The notes: a model not told the origin generated them from the sequence alone. 39,081 nt of DNA from Actinomadura sp. KC06 (GCF_004348735.1 NZ_SMKT01000088.1:1-39081); one strand, 5' to 3'; shown: positions 16,800 through 25,504, counted from the first letter of the stretch. Made by a program: numbers and translations.

Positions 16800-17153
16800 A
16801 TGCGGTTCTTGCTGATGACCACGGACGACAACTCGGCCGACGCCCCGCCGGACGAGGCGATGATGGCCGAGATGGGCAAGTTCATCGAGGAGACGTCCAA
16901 GGCCGGGGTGCTGCTGGCGACCGGCGGGCTCGAGCCGCACGGCACCCGGATCGCCTCGTCCGGCGGCAAGGTCACCGTCACCGACGGCCCGTTCGCCGAG
17001 GCCAAGGAGTCCGTCGTCGGGTTCGCGCTGGTCGAGGTGCGCACCCGCGAGGAGGCGATCGAGCTGTCCCGGCGGTTCTACTCGATCGTCGGGGACGGCG
17101 AGGGCGTCATCAAGCAGGTCTTCGGCCCCGGAGACCCCTTCCCCGGCGAGTGA
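16800..17153 (+). CDS. YCII-related (DGPF-motif) protein
   Basis: A 117-residue protein of the YCII/DGPF family with a ferredoxin-like fold. The name-giving motif TDGPFAEAKE is at residues 61-70, followed by the typical GFALVEVRTREEAIEL helix-strand segment. DGPF proteins are the conserved partners of ECF42 sigma factors, and their biochemical role is unknown. The ATG at 16800 is preceded by AGAGGAG about seven bases upstream. The gene lies 73 bases ahead of the ECF42 gene on the same strand with no separate promoter visible, so the two are probably cotranscribed from the TGTCGA promoter. It probably belongs to the sigma factor's regulon and may modulate it, though direct binding is unproven. 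Confidence 0.9.
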   Translation: MRFLLMTTDDNSADAPPDEAMMAEMGKFIEETSKAGVLLATGGLEPHGTRIASSGGKVTVTDGPFAEAKESVVGFALVEVRTREEAIELSRRFYSIVGDGEGVIKQVFGPGDPFPGE

Positions 17154-17226
17154 CCCGGCAGCCCGGCGGCCGGTGAGCAGCCGCTGAGCTTGCGCGGCGG
17201 CCGGTGCGGGTGCTCTCATCGGCAGC

Positions 17227-18498
17227 GTGACGACTGCGGACAGGGGCCGCGTGCACGCGAGCGTCGACGCGGTGTGGCGGCTGGAGGCCGCCCGCATCAT
17301 CGCCGGCCTCGCCCGGATGGTGCACGACATCGGGCTCGCCGAGGAACTCGCGCAGGACGCGCTGGTCGCCGCGCTCGAGCAGTGGCCGGAGTCAGGCGTC
17401 CCGGACAACCCGGGCGCCTGGCTCATGGCCGTCGCGAAGCGCCGCGCCATCGACCGGATCCGCCGCCTGCAGCGGCTTGAGCACAAGCTGGAGGAGATCG
17501 GCCGCGACCTGGAGACGCAGGCGCCGCCGGAGCTCGACGTCCCGGACGACGAGCACATCGAGGACGACGTGCTCCGCCTCGTCTTCACCGCCTGCCATCC
17601 CGTCCTGTCCACGCAGGCCAGGGTCGCGCTGACGCTGCGCATGCTCGGCGGCCTGACCACCGAGGAGATCGCGCGGGCGTTCCTCACGTCCGAGCCGACC
17701 GTCGCGCAGCGGATCGTCCGGGCGAAGCGGACGCTGTCGGACGCGGGCGTCCCGTTCGAGGTCCCCGAGGGGCCGGACCGGGCCGCGCGGCTGTCGTCCG
17801 TCCTGGAGGTCATCTACCTGATCTTCAACGAGGGGTACACGGCCACGGCGGGCGACGACTGGGTGCGGGCCGACCTTTGCCAGGAGGCGCTGCGCCTCGG
17901 CCGGGGTCTCGCCGAGCTGGCGCCCGGCGAGCCCGAGGTGCACGGGCTCGTCGCGCTGATGGAGATCCAGGCGTCCCGCACCAGGGCGCGCACCGGCCCG
18001 TCCGGCGAACCCGTCCCGCTCGCCGACCAGGACCGCGGCCTCTGGGACCGCCTCCTCATCCACCGCGGCTTCGCCGCCCTGCTCCGCGCCAAGGCCATCG
18101 GCGAGCCGCCAGGGCCGTACGTTCTGCAGGCGGCGATCGCAGCGTCCCACGCGCAGGCCGCCGCAGCCGAGGACACCGACTGGGCGCAGATCGCGTCGCT
18201 GTACGAGATCCTCGCGAGCGTCGCCCCGTCCCCCGTCGTGGAGCTGAACCGGGCGGTCGCGGTCGGCATGGCGCACGGGCCGGAGCGGGGTCTCGCGATC
18301 GCGGACGCGCTGCTGGACGAGCCGTCCCTGCGCGGCTACCACCTGCTGCCGAGCGTCCGCGGCGACCTGCTCGCCCGGCTCGGCCGCGCCGGCGAGGCCC
18401 GGACGGAGTTCGAGCGCGCCGCGGCGATGACCCGCAACGAGCCCGAACGCAAGGTCCTCCTGAACCGCGCCGCCTCTCTCGGCGACAGCCCCGGGTAG
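17227..18498 (+). CDS. ECF42-type RNA polymerase sigma factor with C-terminal TPR-like domain
   Basis: A 423-residue sigma factor, much longer than ordinary ECFs (about 180-200). Sigma region 2 is at about residues 15-85 (AEELAQDALVAALEQWP, NPGAWLMAVAKRRAIDRIRR). Region 4 is at about 125-185 (TLRMLGGLTTEEIARAFLTSEPTVAQRIVRAKRTL). The remaining half is the helical SnoaL-free, TPR-like extension typical of ECF42 (FNEGYTA, LLIHRGFAALLRA, VVELNRAVAVGMAHGP, YHLLPSVRGDLLARLGR). In this group no anti-sigma factor is encoded nearby, and the extension is thought to control activity. The GTG at 17227 has a poor ribosome site, so the exact start is uncertain. The upstream DGPF gene and its TGTCGA promoter complete the classic ECF42 module. 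Confidence 0.92.
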   Translation: MTTADRGRVHASVDAVWRLEAARIIAGLARMVHDIGLAEELAQDALVAALEQWPESGVPDNPGAWLMAVAKRRAIDRIRRLQRLEHKLEEIGRDLETQAPPELDVPDDEHIEDDVLRLVFTACHPVLSTQARVALTLRMLGGLTTEEIARAFLTSEPTVAQRIVRAKRTLSDAGVPFEVPEGPDRAARLSSVLEVIYLIFNEGYTATAGDDWVRADLCQEALRLGRGLAELAPGEPEVHGLVALMEIQASRTRARTGPSGEPVPLADQDRGLWDRLLIHRGFAALLRAKAIGEPPGPYVLQAAIAASHAQAAAAEDTDWAQIASLYEILASVAPSPVVELNRAVAVGMAHGPERGLAIADALLDEPSLRGYHLLPSVRGDLLARLGRAGEARTEFERAAAMTRNEPERKVLLNRAASLGDSPG

Positions 18499-18567
18499 CC
18501 GTCTGGGAACATGCGCCAAACGGTGTTTGCTACTTAGGGGAATGCCGATGCTCGGAGAGGAACCCCG

Positions 18568-19509
18568 GTGATCGATCGCTCAGACGTCCAGGCCGCCGCC
18601 GCCCGGGTGGACGGCCACGTCCGCCGCACGCCCGTGCTCGCGGTGGACCCGGCGCCGCTCGCGCCCGCCGCGCGCATGTGGCTGAAGCTGGAGCTGACCC
18701 AGCACACCGGGTCGTTCAAGGCGCGCGGCGCGTTCAACCACATCCTCGCCGCGCGGGACGAAGGGCGCCTGCCGGACGCCGGGGTCGTCGCGGCCTCCGG
18801 AGGCAACGCGGGTCTGGCGTTCGCGTACGCGGCGTCGCAGGCGGGCGTCCCGGCCGAGGTGTACGTGCCGGAGACCGCGCCCCCGGTGAAGGTCGCCCGG
18901 CTGCGGGCGCTCGGCGCCGCCGTCGTCCAGATCGGCACCCGGTACGCCGAGGCGCAGGACGCCGCCACCAAACGCGCCGCCGACACCGGGGCGCTGTTCT
19001 GCCACGCCTACGACCTCCCTGAAGTCTGCGCCGGGCAGGGCACGCTCGGGACGGAGATCCTGGAGCAGACCGGCGGGGAGATCGACACGGTCCTGCTGGC
19101 GGTCGGCGGCGGAGGGCTGATGGCGGGCGTCGCCGCCGCCCTCGAAGGCCGCGCCCGCGTCGTCGGCGTCGAGCCCGAGCGCATCCCGACCCTCGAACGG
19201 GCCCTGCACGCCGGACGCCCCGTCGACGTGGACGTCTCCGGCGTCGCCGCCGACTCGCTCGGCGCCACCCGGCTCGGTGAGATCGCGTTCTCCGTCGCGT
19301 CCCGGACCGGGGTGCGGTCTCTTCTCGTCACCGACGAGGCGATCATCGAGGCGCGCCGGTTCGTCTGGGACGAGTACCGTCTGGCCGTCGAGCACGGCGC
19401 CGCCACCGCGGTGGCCGCGCTCCGGTCGGGCGCCTACCGGCCGGCGCCGGACGAGCGGGTCATGGTCGTCCTCTGCGGGGCCAACACCGACCCGTCCGAC
19501 CTGGTCTGA
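18568..19509 (+). CDS. PLP-dependent threonine/serine dehydratase
   Basis: A 313-residue fold-type II PLP enzyme that deaminates L-threonine or L-serine to a 2-oxo acid. The Schiff-base lysine is K51 in GSFKARGA, the substrate loop is SGGNAG (77-82), and the cofactor phosphate loop is GGGGLMAG (180-187). There is no C-terminal ACT-like regulatory domain, so this is the short catabolic or racemase-like form rather than the isoleucine-feedback enzyme. Serine racemase or a related beta-eliminase is possible. A GAGAGGAA site precedes the GTG at 18568. It follows the ECF42 gene by 69 bases on the same strand and may share its transcript. Its stop lies only four bases from the convergent DUF6493-like gene. 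Confidence 0.9.
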   Translation: MIDRSDVQAAAARVDGHVRRTPVLAVDPAPLAPAARMWLKLELTQHTGSFKARGAFNHILAARDEGRLPDAGVVAASGGNAGLAFAYAASQAGVPAEVYVPETAPPVKVARLRALGAAVVQIGTRYAEAQDAATKRAADTGALFCHAYDLPEVCAGQGTLGTEILEQTGGEIDTVLLAVGGGGLMAGVAAALEGRARVVGVEPERIPTLERALHAGRPVDVDVSGVAADSLGATRLGEIAFSVASRTGVRSLLVTDEAIIEARRFVWDEYRLAVEHGAATAVAALRSGAYRPAPDERVMVVLCGANTDPSDLV

Positions 19510-19513
19510 CGCG

Positions 19514-22075
19514 CTACGCCTGCAGCTGGGCGGCGAGGGCGCGGGCCTCGCGGACGAGGTCGGACGAGCCCTTCCGGGCCGCGAGCACCTCGACCTCGGG
19601 GATGGCGCCGCGCGCCCCCGACCAGCGCGCGGTCCTGCGCCCGAGCGCGATCAGCCGCTTGAGCCCGTGCACGGGACGCTCGCCCGGCTCCGGGCACAGG
19701 ACGGGCAGCGCGGCGGCGATGACGTCCCAGATCTGCGCGTATGCGCCGGCCTCGGCCGCCCGTTCGAGGGCCTCGATGATCCTGACCGGCTGGATCTCGC
19801 CGTCGAGCGCGAGGCGTCCGATGTGGCGCCCGAGCTCGGCGGCGGGCAGGTCGCCGCGGGCGGCCATGGTGAGCAGCGCCCCGTCCGCCTGATCGTGCCT
19901 GCGCTGGACGAGCTCGCGTGCCAGGAAGTGCCCCACGGCCTCCGCGAACGGCCCGTCCCCGCGGGTCACCTCGACGAACGCCCCCACCGACATCCCGGTG
20001 CCGAACGGGTACCTGGTGGGCCCGAGGTGCGGCAGGACATGCGCGGCGGCGACCTCCGGATGGGACGGCAGCAGCCGCGGCCAGGTCGGCTTGTACCAGC
20101 CGTGCTCCCAGCCGATGTTCCTGGGCGGGGCCGTGAACACGGCGTCGACCAGCGGGAGCCCGGTCGGCGGCGCGCTGATCACGGCCTCCGGCGCACCGCC
20201 CGCGAACGGCCGCATCGAGACGACGGGCACGGGCAGCCCGCCCGCGGCGAGCCATCGTGCGGCGGTCCGGCCCGCGGGCGAGCTCAGCGCGGCGGCGCGG
20301 CGGGCGGCCTCCGGGCCGAGGTCGCGCGGCAGCCGCAGCAGGGCCTGCTGGAGGTCGGCGGGCCCGGGATCGGCGCCGGCGTCCTGGAGGACTTCCAGGC
20401 GGTCCACGAACGTCGCCGGATCCAAGTGCCCGGTCGGCTCGGTGGGGGTGGCGAGCAGCAGCGGCGGCAGAGCATCGTGCTCGACGGCGGCGACGATCTC
20501 CGCGCACCGGCTCAGGTAGAGCAGATGCGGGCCGATGACCTGCCCTGGCGACGGGACCCGCTGCCGCCAGTCGGGCGGCAGCGGCACCGTGCGGGTCAGG
20601 CGGCGCGCGGCCGCCAGCAGCCAATGGTCGGCCCACGTCCAGCGGGGCGCGTCGTCCAGCCGGGGGTAGAAGTTCTCCCGCTGGACGACGGGCGCGAGCG
20701 CGGCCCGGACGCCCTCCGCGTCCCGCCAGGTGAGCTCGGCGAACGCGGCCAGCATCCGTTCGATCCCGGCCCAGTCGAGTTCCGCGTCGTGGATGCCCGC
20801 CGCCAGTTCGGCGGCCGTCGTGATGGGCGGCGGAAGCGGGCCAGGGGCAGGGGTGACGGGTGCGATGAGCGGGGGCGGCTCGTCAGCGGGCTCGGGCCGG
20901 GCGACGTCGCCGCCGAAGCGGGCGGCGGCCTCGGCGCCGAGATCCGGCGGGAGCAGGGGGACGGCGCCGGTGATCGGCGTCCCGTCGGCCGCCGCGGGGA
21001 GCTTGAGCGCGACGCGGACGGCGCGCTGCTGCACGCTGTACGACGTGTGCGCGAACGCCTGGGCGAGGGCGGCGGCGCAGTCGCCGGCGAGCCCCGGCCG
21101 CCGCTGGACGGTCTGCTCCAGCCACGACAGCCCCGACTTCACCAGCCCGGACTCGGCGCGGAACAGCACCCCGTCCAGCGCCTCCACCACCTGCTCGGAC
21201 GGCAGCCCGGGAACCTCCCTGAGCAGGCCGAGCGCGACGTCGGCGACCGGGCCCGGCGCGGCCGGGAGCAGCCGCACGTAGTCGAGCGCGTGCTCGCGGA
21301 TCTCGCGTTCCCTGGCGGCCGGGTCGTCCGGCATGAGCAGGCCGTGCAGCCGGACGAAGAAGCGCAGGTCGTTGGCCGTCCCGCCGCGCAGGAAACGGCG
21401 GACGCAGCCGTCCAGGAGCATCCGCCGCCCGACGACGCCGCGGTCGGCCAGCGTGGCGAGGGTCCGCGGCCAGGACGGGTTGTCGCGCAGCCGCCGTCCG
21501 ACGCCGTCGGCCTCGAAGACGCGCGGCAGCAGGAACGGCAGCAGCGGATCCTTCGGGCGGGGCGGCGCGGACGACACCCAGCCCACGACGAGCGGATCGT
21601 GCTCGGGCGGCTCGATGCCCGTCTCGGTCAGCAGCGCCAGCACGAGGTCGAGCCCGATGTGGCGCGGGCCGCGCAGCCGGAGCGTGAGGCGCCGCGCGAG
21701 GTCGGCGAGCCACGCGTCGTCGCGGTCGGCCCAGAGGTCGAGGAGCAGGGCGGTGTCGTCGTGGTCGCCGAACCAGCGGGTGTTGAACTCGCGCCGGTTG
21801 AGCCAGGTCGCGACCGCGGACGCGCCGGTCAGCGTGCCCGCGCCCGCGGCGCGGAAGGCGGGCGCGTAGTCGTCGATGCCCTCCCACGGCTCGCGCCGCG
21901 CCCGCAGGAGCCGGAGGTGGCCGGGCAGCGCCCTGGCGACCGCGCGGCGTCCGGCGGCGTCGAGATCGCGGACCGCGTCGGCGACCGCGTCGGGCTTCCG
22001 CTCGTCGATGAGGGCGGCGATCGTCTCCCACGCGCGGTCGCCGTCCAGGACTGGTAAGTGCGTTGGGCTCGGCAT
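19514..22075 (-). CDS. DUF6493-like large alpha-helical protein of unknown function
   Basis: An 853-residue soluble protein without recognisable catalytic motifs. It is rich in leucine, arginine and alanine in a pattern of short helices, suggesting HEAT-like repeats. It reads like the actinobacterial DUF6493 family: an N-terminal third with WLNRREFNTRWFGDHDD and a DDxWLADLA segment, a proline-rich linker at about residues 410-440, and a C-terminal third with WEHGWYKPTWPRLLPSHPEVAAAHVLPHL. From memory, such proteins are often encoded beside SWIM zinc-finger proteins; none is present here. The start is uncertain: ATG at 22075 is preferred, and GTG at 22099 is the alternative. The family name is my best recollection, and no function can be given. 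Confidence 0.8.
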   Translation of the reverse strand: MPSPTHLPVLDGDRAWETIAALIDERKPDAVADAVRDLDAAGRRAVARALPGHLRLLRARREPWEGIDDYAPAFRAAGAGTLTGASAVATWLNRREFNTRWFGDHDDTALLLDLWADRDDAWLADLARRLTLRLRGPRHIGLDLVLALLTETGIEPPEHDPLVVGWVSSAPPRPKDPLLPFLLPRVFEADGVGRRLRDNPSWPRTLATLADRGVVGRRMLLDGCVRRFLRGGTANDLRFFVRLHGLLMPDDPAAREREIREHALDYVRLLPAAPGPVADVALGLLREVPGLPSEQVVEALDGVLFRAESGLVKSGLSWLEQTVQRRPGLAGDCAAALAQAFAHTSYSVQQRAVRVALKLPAAADGTPITGAVPLLPPDLGAEAAARFGGDVARPEPADEPPPLIAPVTPAPGPLPPPITTAAELAAGIHDAELDWAGIERMLAAFAELTWRDAEGVRAALAPVVQRENFYPRLDDAPRWTWADHWLLAAARRLTRTVPLPPDWRQRVPSPGQVIGPHLLYLSRCAEIVAAVEHDALPPLLLATPTEPTGHLDPATFVDRLEVLQDAGADPGPADLQQALLRLPRDLGPEAARRAAALSSPAGRTAARWLAAGGLPVPVVSMRPFAGGAPEAVISAPPTGLPLVDAVFTAPPRNIGWEHGWYKPTWPRLLPSHPEVAAAHVLPHLGPTRYPFGTGMSVGAFVEVTRGDGPFAEAVGHFLARELVQRRHDQADGALLTMAARGDLPAAELGRHIGRLALDGEIQPVRIIEALERAAEAGAYAQIWDVIAAALPVLCPEPGERPVHGLKRLIALGRRTARWSGARGAIPEVEVLAARKGSSDLVREARALAAQLQA

Positions 22076-22153
22076 GCCCGGGACACTAAGGCCCGCCACC
22101 GACAGTTTGGCGCCAGGTCAACGCCGGAGTCAGCGCGCGGAAGTCGGCGTGGA

Positions 22154-23503
22154 TCAGCCGAGGGTGCGGAGGGACTGCAAGGGCAGCGGCCGGACGGGCC
22201 GCTCCGGCCCGCTGGACCGGATCTCGCGGCCGCTCCCGCACAGCGCCTCCACCATGTGCGCGCTCAGCGCACTGTCGATCGGGTGCGGGACGGGAACGCC
22301 GTTGGAGTCGAGCTTCTGGTAATGCGAGAGGTTGAGCGCGAAGGTGATCTGGCGCGCTCCGCCCGCGGACGACAGCGACTGGGTACCGGCGCCAAAGACG
22401 GTGCCGTCGTGGCCCCAGAACGTCCCGCACGGCAGCTCGGTGGAGTAGAGCCCGAGGCCGTAGTTCAGCAGGACGTTGCCGTCCGCGTCCTTCGCCGGGA
22501 CGGTGCGCTGCATCTCCGCCAGCGCGGTCTCGCCGATGAGGCCGCCGGTGAGGAGCTTGCGGTAGAAGCGGTTGAGGTCGTCCGTGGTGGAGACCAGTGC
22601 GCCCGCCGTCCACGCCCAGCTCATGTTGAACGTGCTGTAGTCGCGGGGTGGTTTCACGTACTGGAAGAGCGACTCGTACATCCGCGAGTGCGGCCCGTCG
22701 ATGTGCGGGCCGGACGGGAAGTACGTGTGCTTCAACCCCGCCTTGCCGATGACGTGCCTGGCGATGTACTTCTCCGCCTTCGTCCCGGTGACCTTCTCCA
22801 GGAGCCGTCCGGCGATGACGTAGTTGGTGTTGGAGTAGGACCAGCGTTCGCCCGGCTCACCGGTGCGCGGTGCCTGCATGCCCCACTTGATGAGCTGCTC
22901 CGGGGAAAGCCTCCGTAGGCGGTTCTCGTCCAGGCTCTTGGGAGAACCTTCCGTCAGCGACGGGAACGCCTGAGCGATGTAGTCGCCGATGCCGCTGGTG
23001 TGGTTGAGAAGCATCCGGACGGTGACCTGCTTCCCAGGCCGTCCGGGGAACACCTCGGGCAGGTACTGGCCGACCGGTACGTCGAGCTCGACACGCCCCT
23101 TCTCGACCTGCTGCAGGATCGCCGTAGCGACGAGCGTCTTGGTGATGCTTCCGGCCCGATGATGCATGCCCGGCGTGACGGGGCGTCCGGTCTCGGCGTC
23201 GGCGACACCGGACGCGCCGTCCCACGTGGTGCGCCCGTCCCGGACCGCCGAGAACAGCCCGATCATGCCCGCCTCGTGCGTGGCGTCGAGGGTGGCGCGC
23301 AGCTTCGCGGGATCGGACGGCGCGGTCGGGGGAAGCCCCGTGGCGGCGCCGGCGGCCGCGCGGGCGGCCGGGACGGTCTCCGGTCCGGCGGCCGACACGG
23401 CGTGGACCAGCGTCGCCGTGAGCGCCACCGTGACACCGGCCGCGGCGCCCCACGCCGCGGCGGTGCCCGCGAGCCGCCCCCGCCGTCCGAACCGCTTCGC
23501 CAT
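22154..23503 (-). CDS. Serine hydrolase, beta-lactamase/D-Ala-D-Ala carboxypeptidase family (class C fold)
   Basis: A 449-residue exported penicillin-binding-fold hydrolase. An N-terminal basic stretch and hydrophobic helix (about 8-37) form a signal peptide or anchor. The catalytic SxxK is S119-I-T-K122, the second motif is Y223-S-N, and an HDG motif in WGHDGTVFG near the C-terminus replaces the KTG triad, as in many esterase/peptidase members. The likely substrates are cell-wall D-Ala peptides or related esters. Activity as a true beta-lactamase is less likely and cannot be told from sequence. The ATG at 23503 has GGAG nine bases upstream; the ATG at 23512 overlaps that site. The gene follows the sigma factor gene by 119 bases on the same strand. 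Confidence 0.9.
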   Translation of the reverse strand: MAKRFGRRGRLAGTAAAWGAAAGVTVALTATLVHAVSAAGPETVPAARAAAGAATGLPPTAPSDPAKLRATLDATHEAGMIGLFSAVRDGRTTWDGASGVADAETGRPVTPGMHHRAGSITKTLVATAILQQVEKGRVELDVPVGQYLPEVFPGRPGKQVTVRMLLNHTSGIGDYIAQAFPSLTEGSPKSLDENRLRRLSPEQLIKWGMQAPRTGEPGERWSYSNTNYVIAGRLLEKVTGTKAEKYIARHVIGKAGLKHTYFPSGPHIDGPHSRMYESLFQYVKPPRDYSTFNMSWAWTAGALVSTTDDLNRFYRKLLTGGLIGETALAEMQRTVPAKDADGNVLLNYGLGLYSTELPCGTFWGHDGTVFGAGTQSLSSAGGARQITFALNLSHYQKLDSNGVPVPHPIDSALSAHMVEALCGSGREIRSSGPERPVRPLPLQSLRTLG

Positions 23504-23622
23504 CGCCCTCATCTCCAGTCGTCCAGCACGTCCAGAGAGAGTCTCGTGGAGATCATCGGCGGTGTCATCCGACTACGGAAGGAACTCGGCTCCTCCCGCG
23601 GAGTGCCCCGTCCGGGCCCGGG

Positions 23623-24633
23623 TCAGCTCAGCAGGTCGGCGAGGGTCTCGCGCCGGGACGGGTGACGCAGCTTGTGCATCCCCTTGGACTCGATCTGCCG
23701 GATCCTCTCGCGCGTCACCCCGTAGACCTTGCCGACCTCTTCGAGAGTCTTCGGTTCCCCGCCGGACAGCCCGAACCGCATCGAGATCACGCCCGCCTCC
23801 CGTTCGGTGAGCGTCTCCAGGACGGCGTCGAGGCGTCCGCGCAGCATGGAGGTCGCGACGACGTCGGCGGGGTCGCCGCCGTCCGGGTCCTCGATGACGT
23901 CGCCGAGCTCGCCGTCGCCGTCCTCGCCGAGCGGAGTGTGCAGCGACAGCGGCTCGCGGGCCTGCCGGCGCAGCCATTCCACCTTCTCCGGCGTGATGTC
24001 CAGCTCGACGGCCAGCTCCTGCGAGGTCGGCTCCCGGCCGAGGTCCTGCATCATCCGTCGCCGGACGCGCGTCATCCGGTTCAGCACCTCGACGACGTGC
24101 ACGGGGATGCGGATCGTCCGGCTCTGGTCGGCCAGCGCGCGGCTGATCGCCTGCTTGATCCACCACACCGCGTAGGTGGAGAACTTCAGGCCGCGGCGGT
24201 ACTCGAACTTCTCCACGGCGCGGATCAGCCCGAGATTCCCTTCCTGGACGAGGTCGTTGAGCGGCAGGCCGTGGCCCATGTAGCGCTTGGCGAGCGACAC
24301 GACGAGGCGGAGGTTCGCCTCGACCATGTGCTCCTTGGCGCGTCGCCCGTCGGCGGCGATCCACTCCAGGTCGGCGCGGTCCTGAAGGCTGAGGTCGTCG
24401 CCGAGGGTCTCGAGCCGTTCGCGGGCGAACAGGCCGGCCTCGATGCGTTTGGCCAGGTCGACCTCCTGCTCGGCGGTGAGCAGCGCGGTGCGGCCGATGC
24501 GCGAGAGGTAGTCCTTCATCGGGTCGACGAGGTTCACGGTCGCGCGCGGGATCCCACGGGGGGCCGCGCGGCGCGCTTCGGTGGCGTTCAGGGCGGTGTC
24601 CTTTGTTCGTCCGGCCGGGAGGGAACGGGTCAC
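23623..24633 (-). CDS. Group-2 sigma-70 factor (HrdB/SigB-like)
   Basis: A 336-residue primary-like sigma factor without a long region 1.1. Region 1.2 is VDPMKDYLSRIGRTALLTAEQEVDLAKRIE (in parts), region 2 contains LRLVVSLAKRYMGHGLPLNDLVQEGNLGLIRAVEKF with KFSTYAVWWIKQAISRAL, region 3 is about 170-245, and region 4 ends TLEEVGKVYGVTRERIRQIESKGMHKLRHPSR. The region 2.4/4.2 residues are those of factors recognising TTGACA/TATAAT-type promoters. It is more likely an alternative group-2 factor (like Streptomyces HrdA/C/D) than the housekeeping copy, because of its short N-terminus; this is inference. The GTG at 24633 has a weak ribosome site, so the N-terminus may start later. It is divergent from a TetR gene. 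Confidence 0.93.
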   Translation of the reverse strand: MTRSLPAGRTKDTALNATEARRAAPRGIPRATVNLVDPMKDYLSRIGRTALLTAEQEVDLAKRIEAGLFARERLETLGDDLSLQDRADLEWIAADGRRAKEHMVEANLRLVVSLAKRYMGHGLPLNDLVQEGNLGLIRAVEKFEYRRGLKFSTYAVWWIKQAISRALADQSRTIRIPVHVVEVLNRMTRVRRRMMQDLGREPTSQELAVELDITPEKVEWLRRQAREPLSLHTPLGEDGDGELGDVIEDPDGGDPADVVATSMLRGRLDAVLETLTEREAGVISMRFGLSGGEPKTLEEVGKVYGVTRERIRQIESKGMHKLRHPSRRETLADLLS

Positions 24634-24665
24634 CCGTTCTCGGTACCCGATAGCCTTGCGACCTA

Positions 24666-24694
24666 AACTTAGGACAGACCTATAAATATGTCAA
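24666..24694 (-). promoter_or_regulatory. Promoter of the group-2 sigma gene with overlapping inverted repeat
   Basis: On the minus strand, TTGACA (24694-24689) is followed after exactly 17 bases by TAAGTT (24671-24666). The inverted repeat CCTAA-AC-TTAGG (24662-24673) covers the -10 box and is a candidate operator for the divergent TetR protein. A weaker plus-strand promoter for the TetR gene may use TTGCGA (24656) and TATAAA (24681). Confidence 0.6.
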
Positions 24695-24729
24695 CGACAA
24701 ACTTGGGTCACATATGAGATGATGGCGGC

Positions 24730-25413
24730 ATGGGACTCCGGGAGATGAAGAAGCAGCAGACGAGGGAGAACATCTCGCACGAGGCGACGCGCCTCTTCCT
24801 GCGGCACGGCTTCGACCGGGTGACGATCGCCGACGTCGCCGCGGCGGCGCAGGTGGCCAAGATGACGGTCACCAACTACTTCCCGCGCAAGGAGGACCTC
24901 GCGCTCGACCTGCACGAGGCCTTCGTCCAGCGGCTCGCCCGCACGGTCGCCGACCGCGCGCCCGGCGAGTCCGCGCTGGCCGCGCTGCGCCGCGGGTTCC
25001 TGCACGCCGTGGAGCGGCGCGACCCCGTGATCGGCTTCTCCGGCGCCGGCTTCGCCCGCATGATCACCGGCAGCCCCGCGCTGGTGGCCCGGCTCCGCGA
25101 GTTCCACGAGGAGCGCGAGGACGCCCTCGCCGCCGTCCTCGCCGAGGACACCGGCGCGGCCCCGGACGACCCGCTCCCCCGCCTCGCCGCCGCCCAGCTC
25201 GCGGGCGTCCACCGCGTCCTGTTCGACGAGACCCTCCGCCGCACGCTGAACGGCGAGACCGACGACGAGATCGCCGCCGCCGTCACCGCGACCGCCCGCC
25301 TCGCCTTCGACCTCCTGGAACCGTCCTTCGGCGATTACGCCCAGGGGGGCGACCCCCTGGAACCCCCGTCGCGAGCCGGTCGATCCTCACGCCACGGTGC
25401 GGGTTCTCCGTGA
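24730..25413 (+). CDS. TetR/AcrR-family transcriptional regulator
   Basis: A 227-residue TetR-type repressor. The N-terminal DNA-binding domain is about residues 9-57 (TRENISHEATRLFLRHGF, then VTIADVAAAAQVAKMTVTNYFPRKEDL), with the recognition helix around KMTVTNYF. The ligand domain carries the common actinobacterial HLLEH-like pattern but no identifiable ligand pocket. It is divergent from the group-2 sigma gene. An inverted repeat over the sigma promoter is a plausible operator, so it probably controls itself and the sigma factor. The last about 20 codons are not typical protein: the C-terminus runs into a palindromic repeat (25341-25393), giving GGDPLEPPSRAGRSS. The gene ends before a nested hairpin that faces the pyruvate carboxylase gene. 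Confidence 0.93.
   Translation: MGLREMKKQQTRENISHEATRLFLRHGFDRVTIADVAAAAQVAKMTVTNYFPRKEDLALDLHEAFVQRLARTVADRAPGESALAALRRGFLHAVERRDPVIGFSGAGFARMITGSPALVARLREFHEEREDALAAVLAEDTGAAPDDPLPRLAAAQLAGVHRVLFDETLRRTLNGETDDEIAAAVTATARLAFDLLEPSFGDYAQGGDPLEPPSRAGRSSRHGAGSP
25341..25393. repeat. Dispersed palindromic repeat, copy B (inside the TetR 3' end)
   Basis: CCAGGGGG (25341-25348) and CCCCCTGG (25353-25360) flank the loop GCGA. They are followed by CCCCCG and GATCCTC, the same layout as 8075-8132. The arms differ between copies by compensating changes (TCT/AGA versus CCA/TGG), which implies selection for the hairpin. It has been read into the last codons of the regulator. Confidence 0.6.
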
Positions 25414-25455
25414 CCGTGCGGGTCCGTGACCGTGCCGCTGCGGTCGCCCGGCTCG

Positions 25456-25504
25456 ACGGGTCGTGCGACCTCCGGCGCTGGGCGCCTCCGGCCGCACGAC
25501 CCGT
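25456..25504. terminator. Nested hairpin between convergent TetR and pyc
   Basis: Perfect 12-bp arms ACGGGTCGTGCG (25456-25467) and CGCACGACCCGT (25493-25504) enclose an inner GGCGC-TGG-GCGCC hairpin. The element lies between the convergent regulator and pyruvate carboxylase genes and fits a strong bidirectional terminator. Confidence 0.75.

Noticed and set aside
16526..17044. Upstream extension of the DUF5753 regulator frame
   Set aside because: It crosses the regulator's own promoter and the oppositely oriented DGPF gene. The ATG at 16525 with GAGGAGG is the real start.
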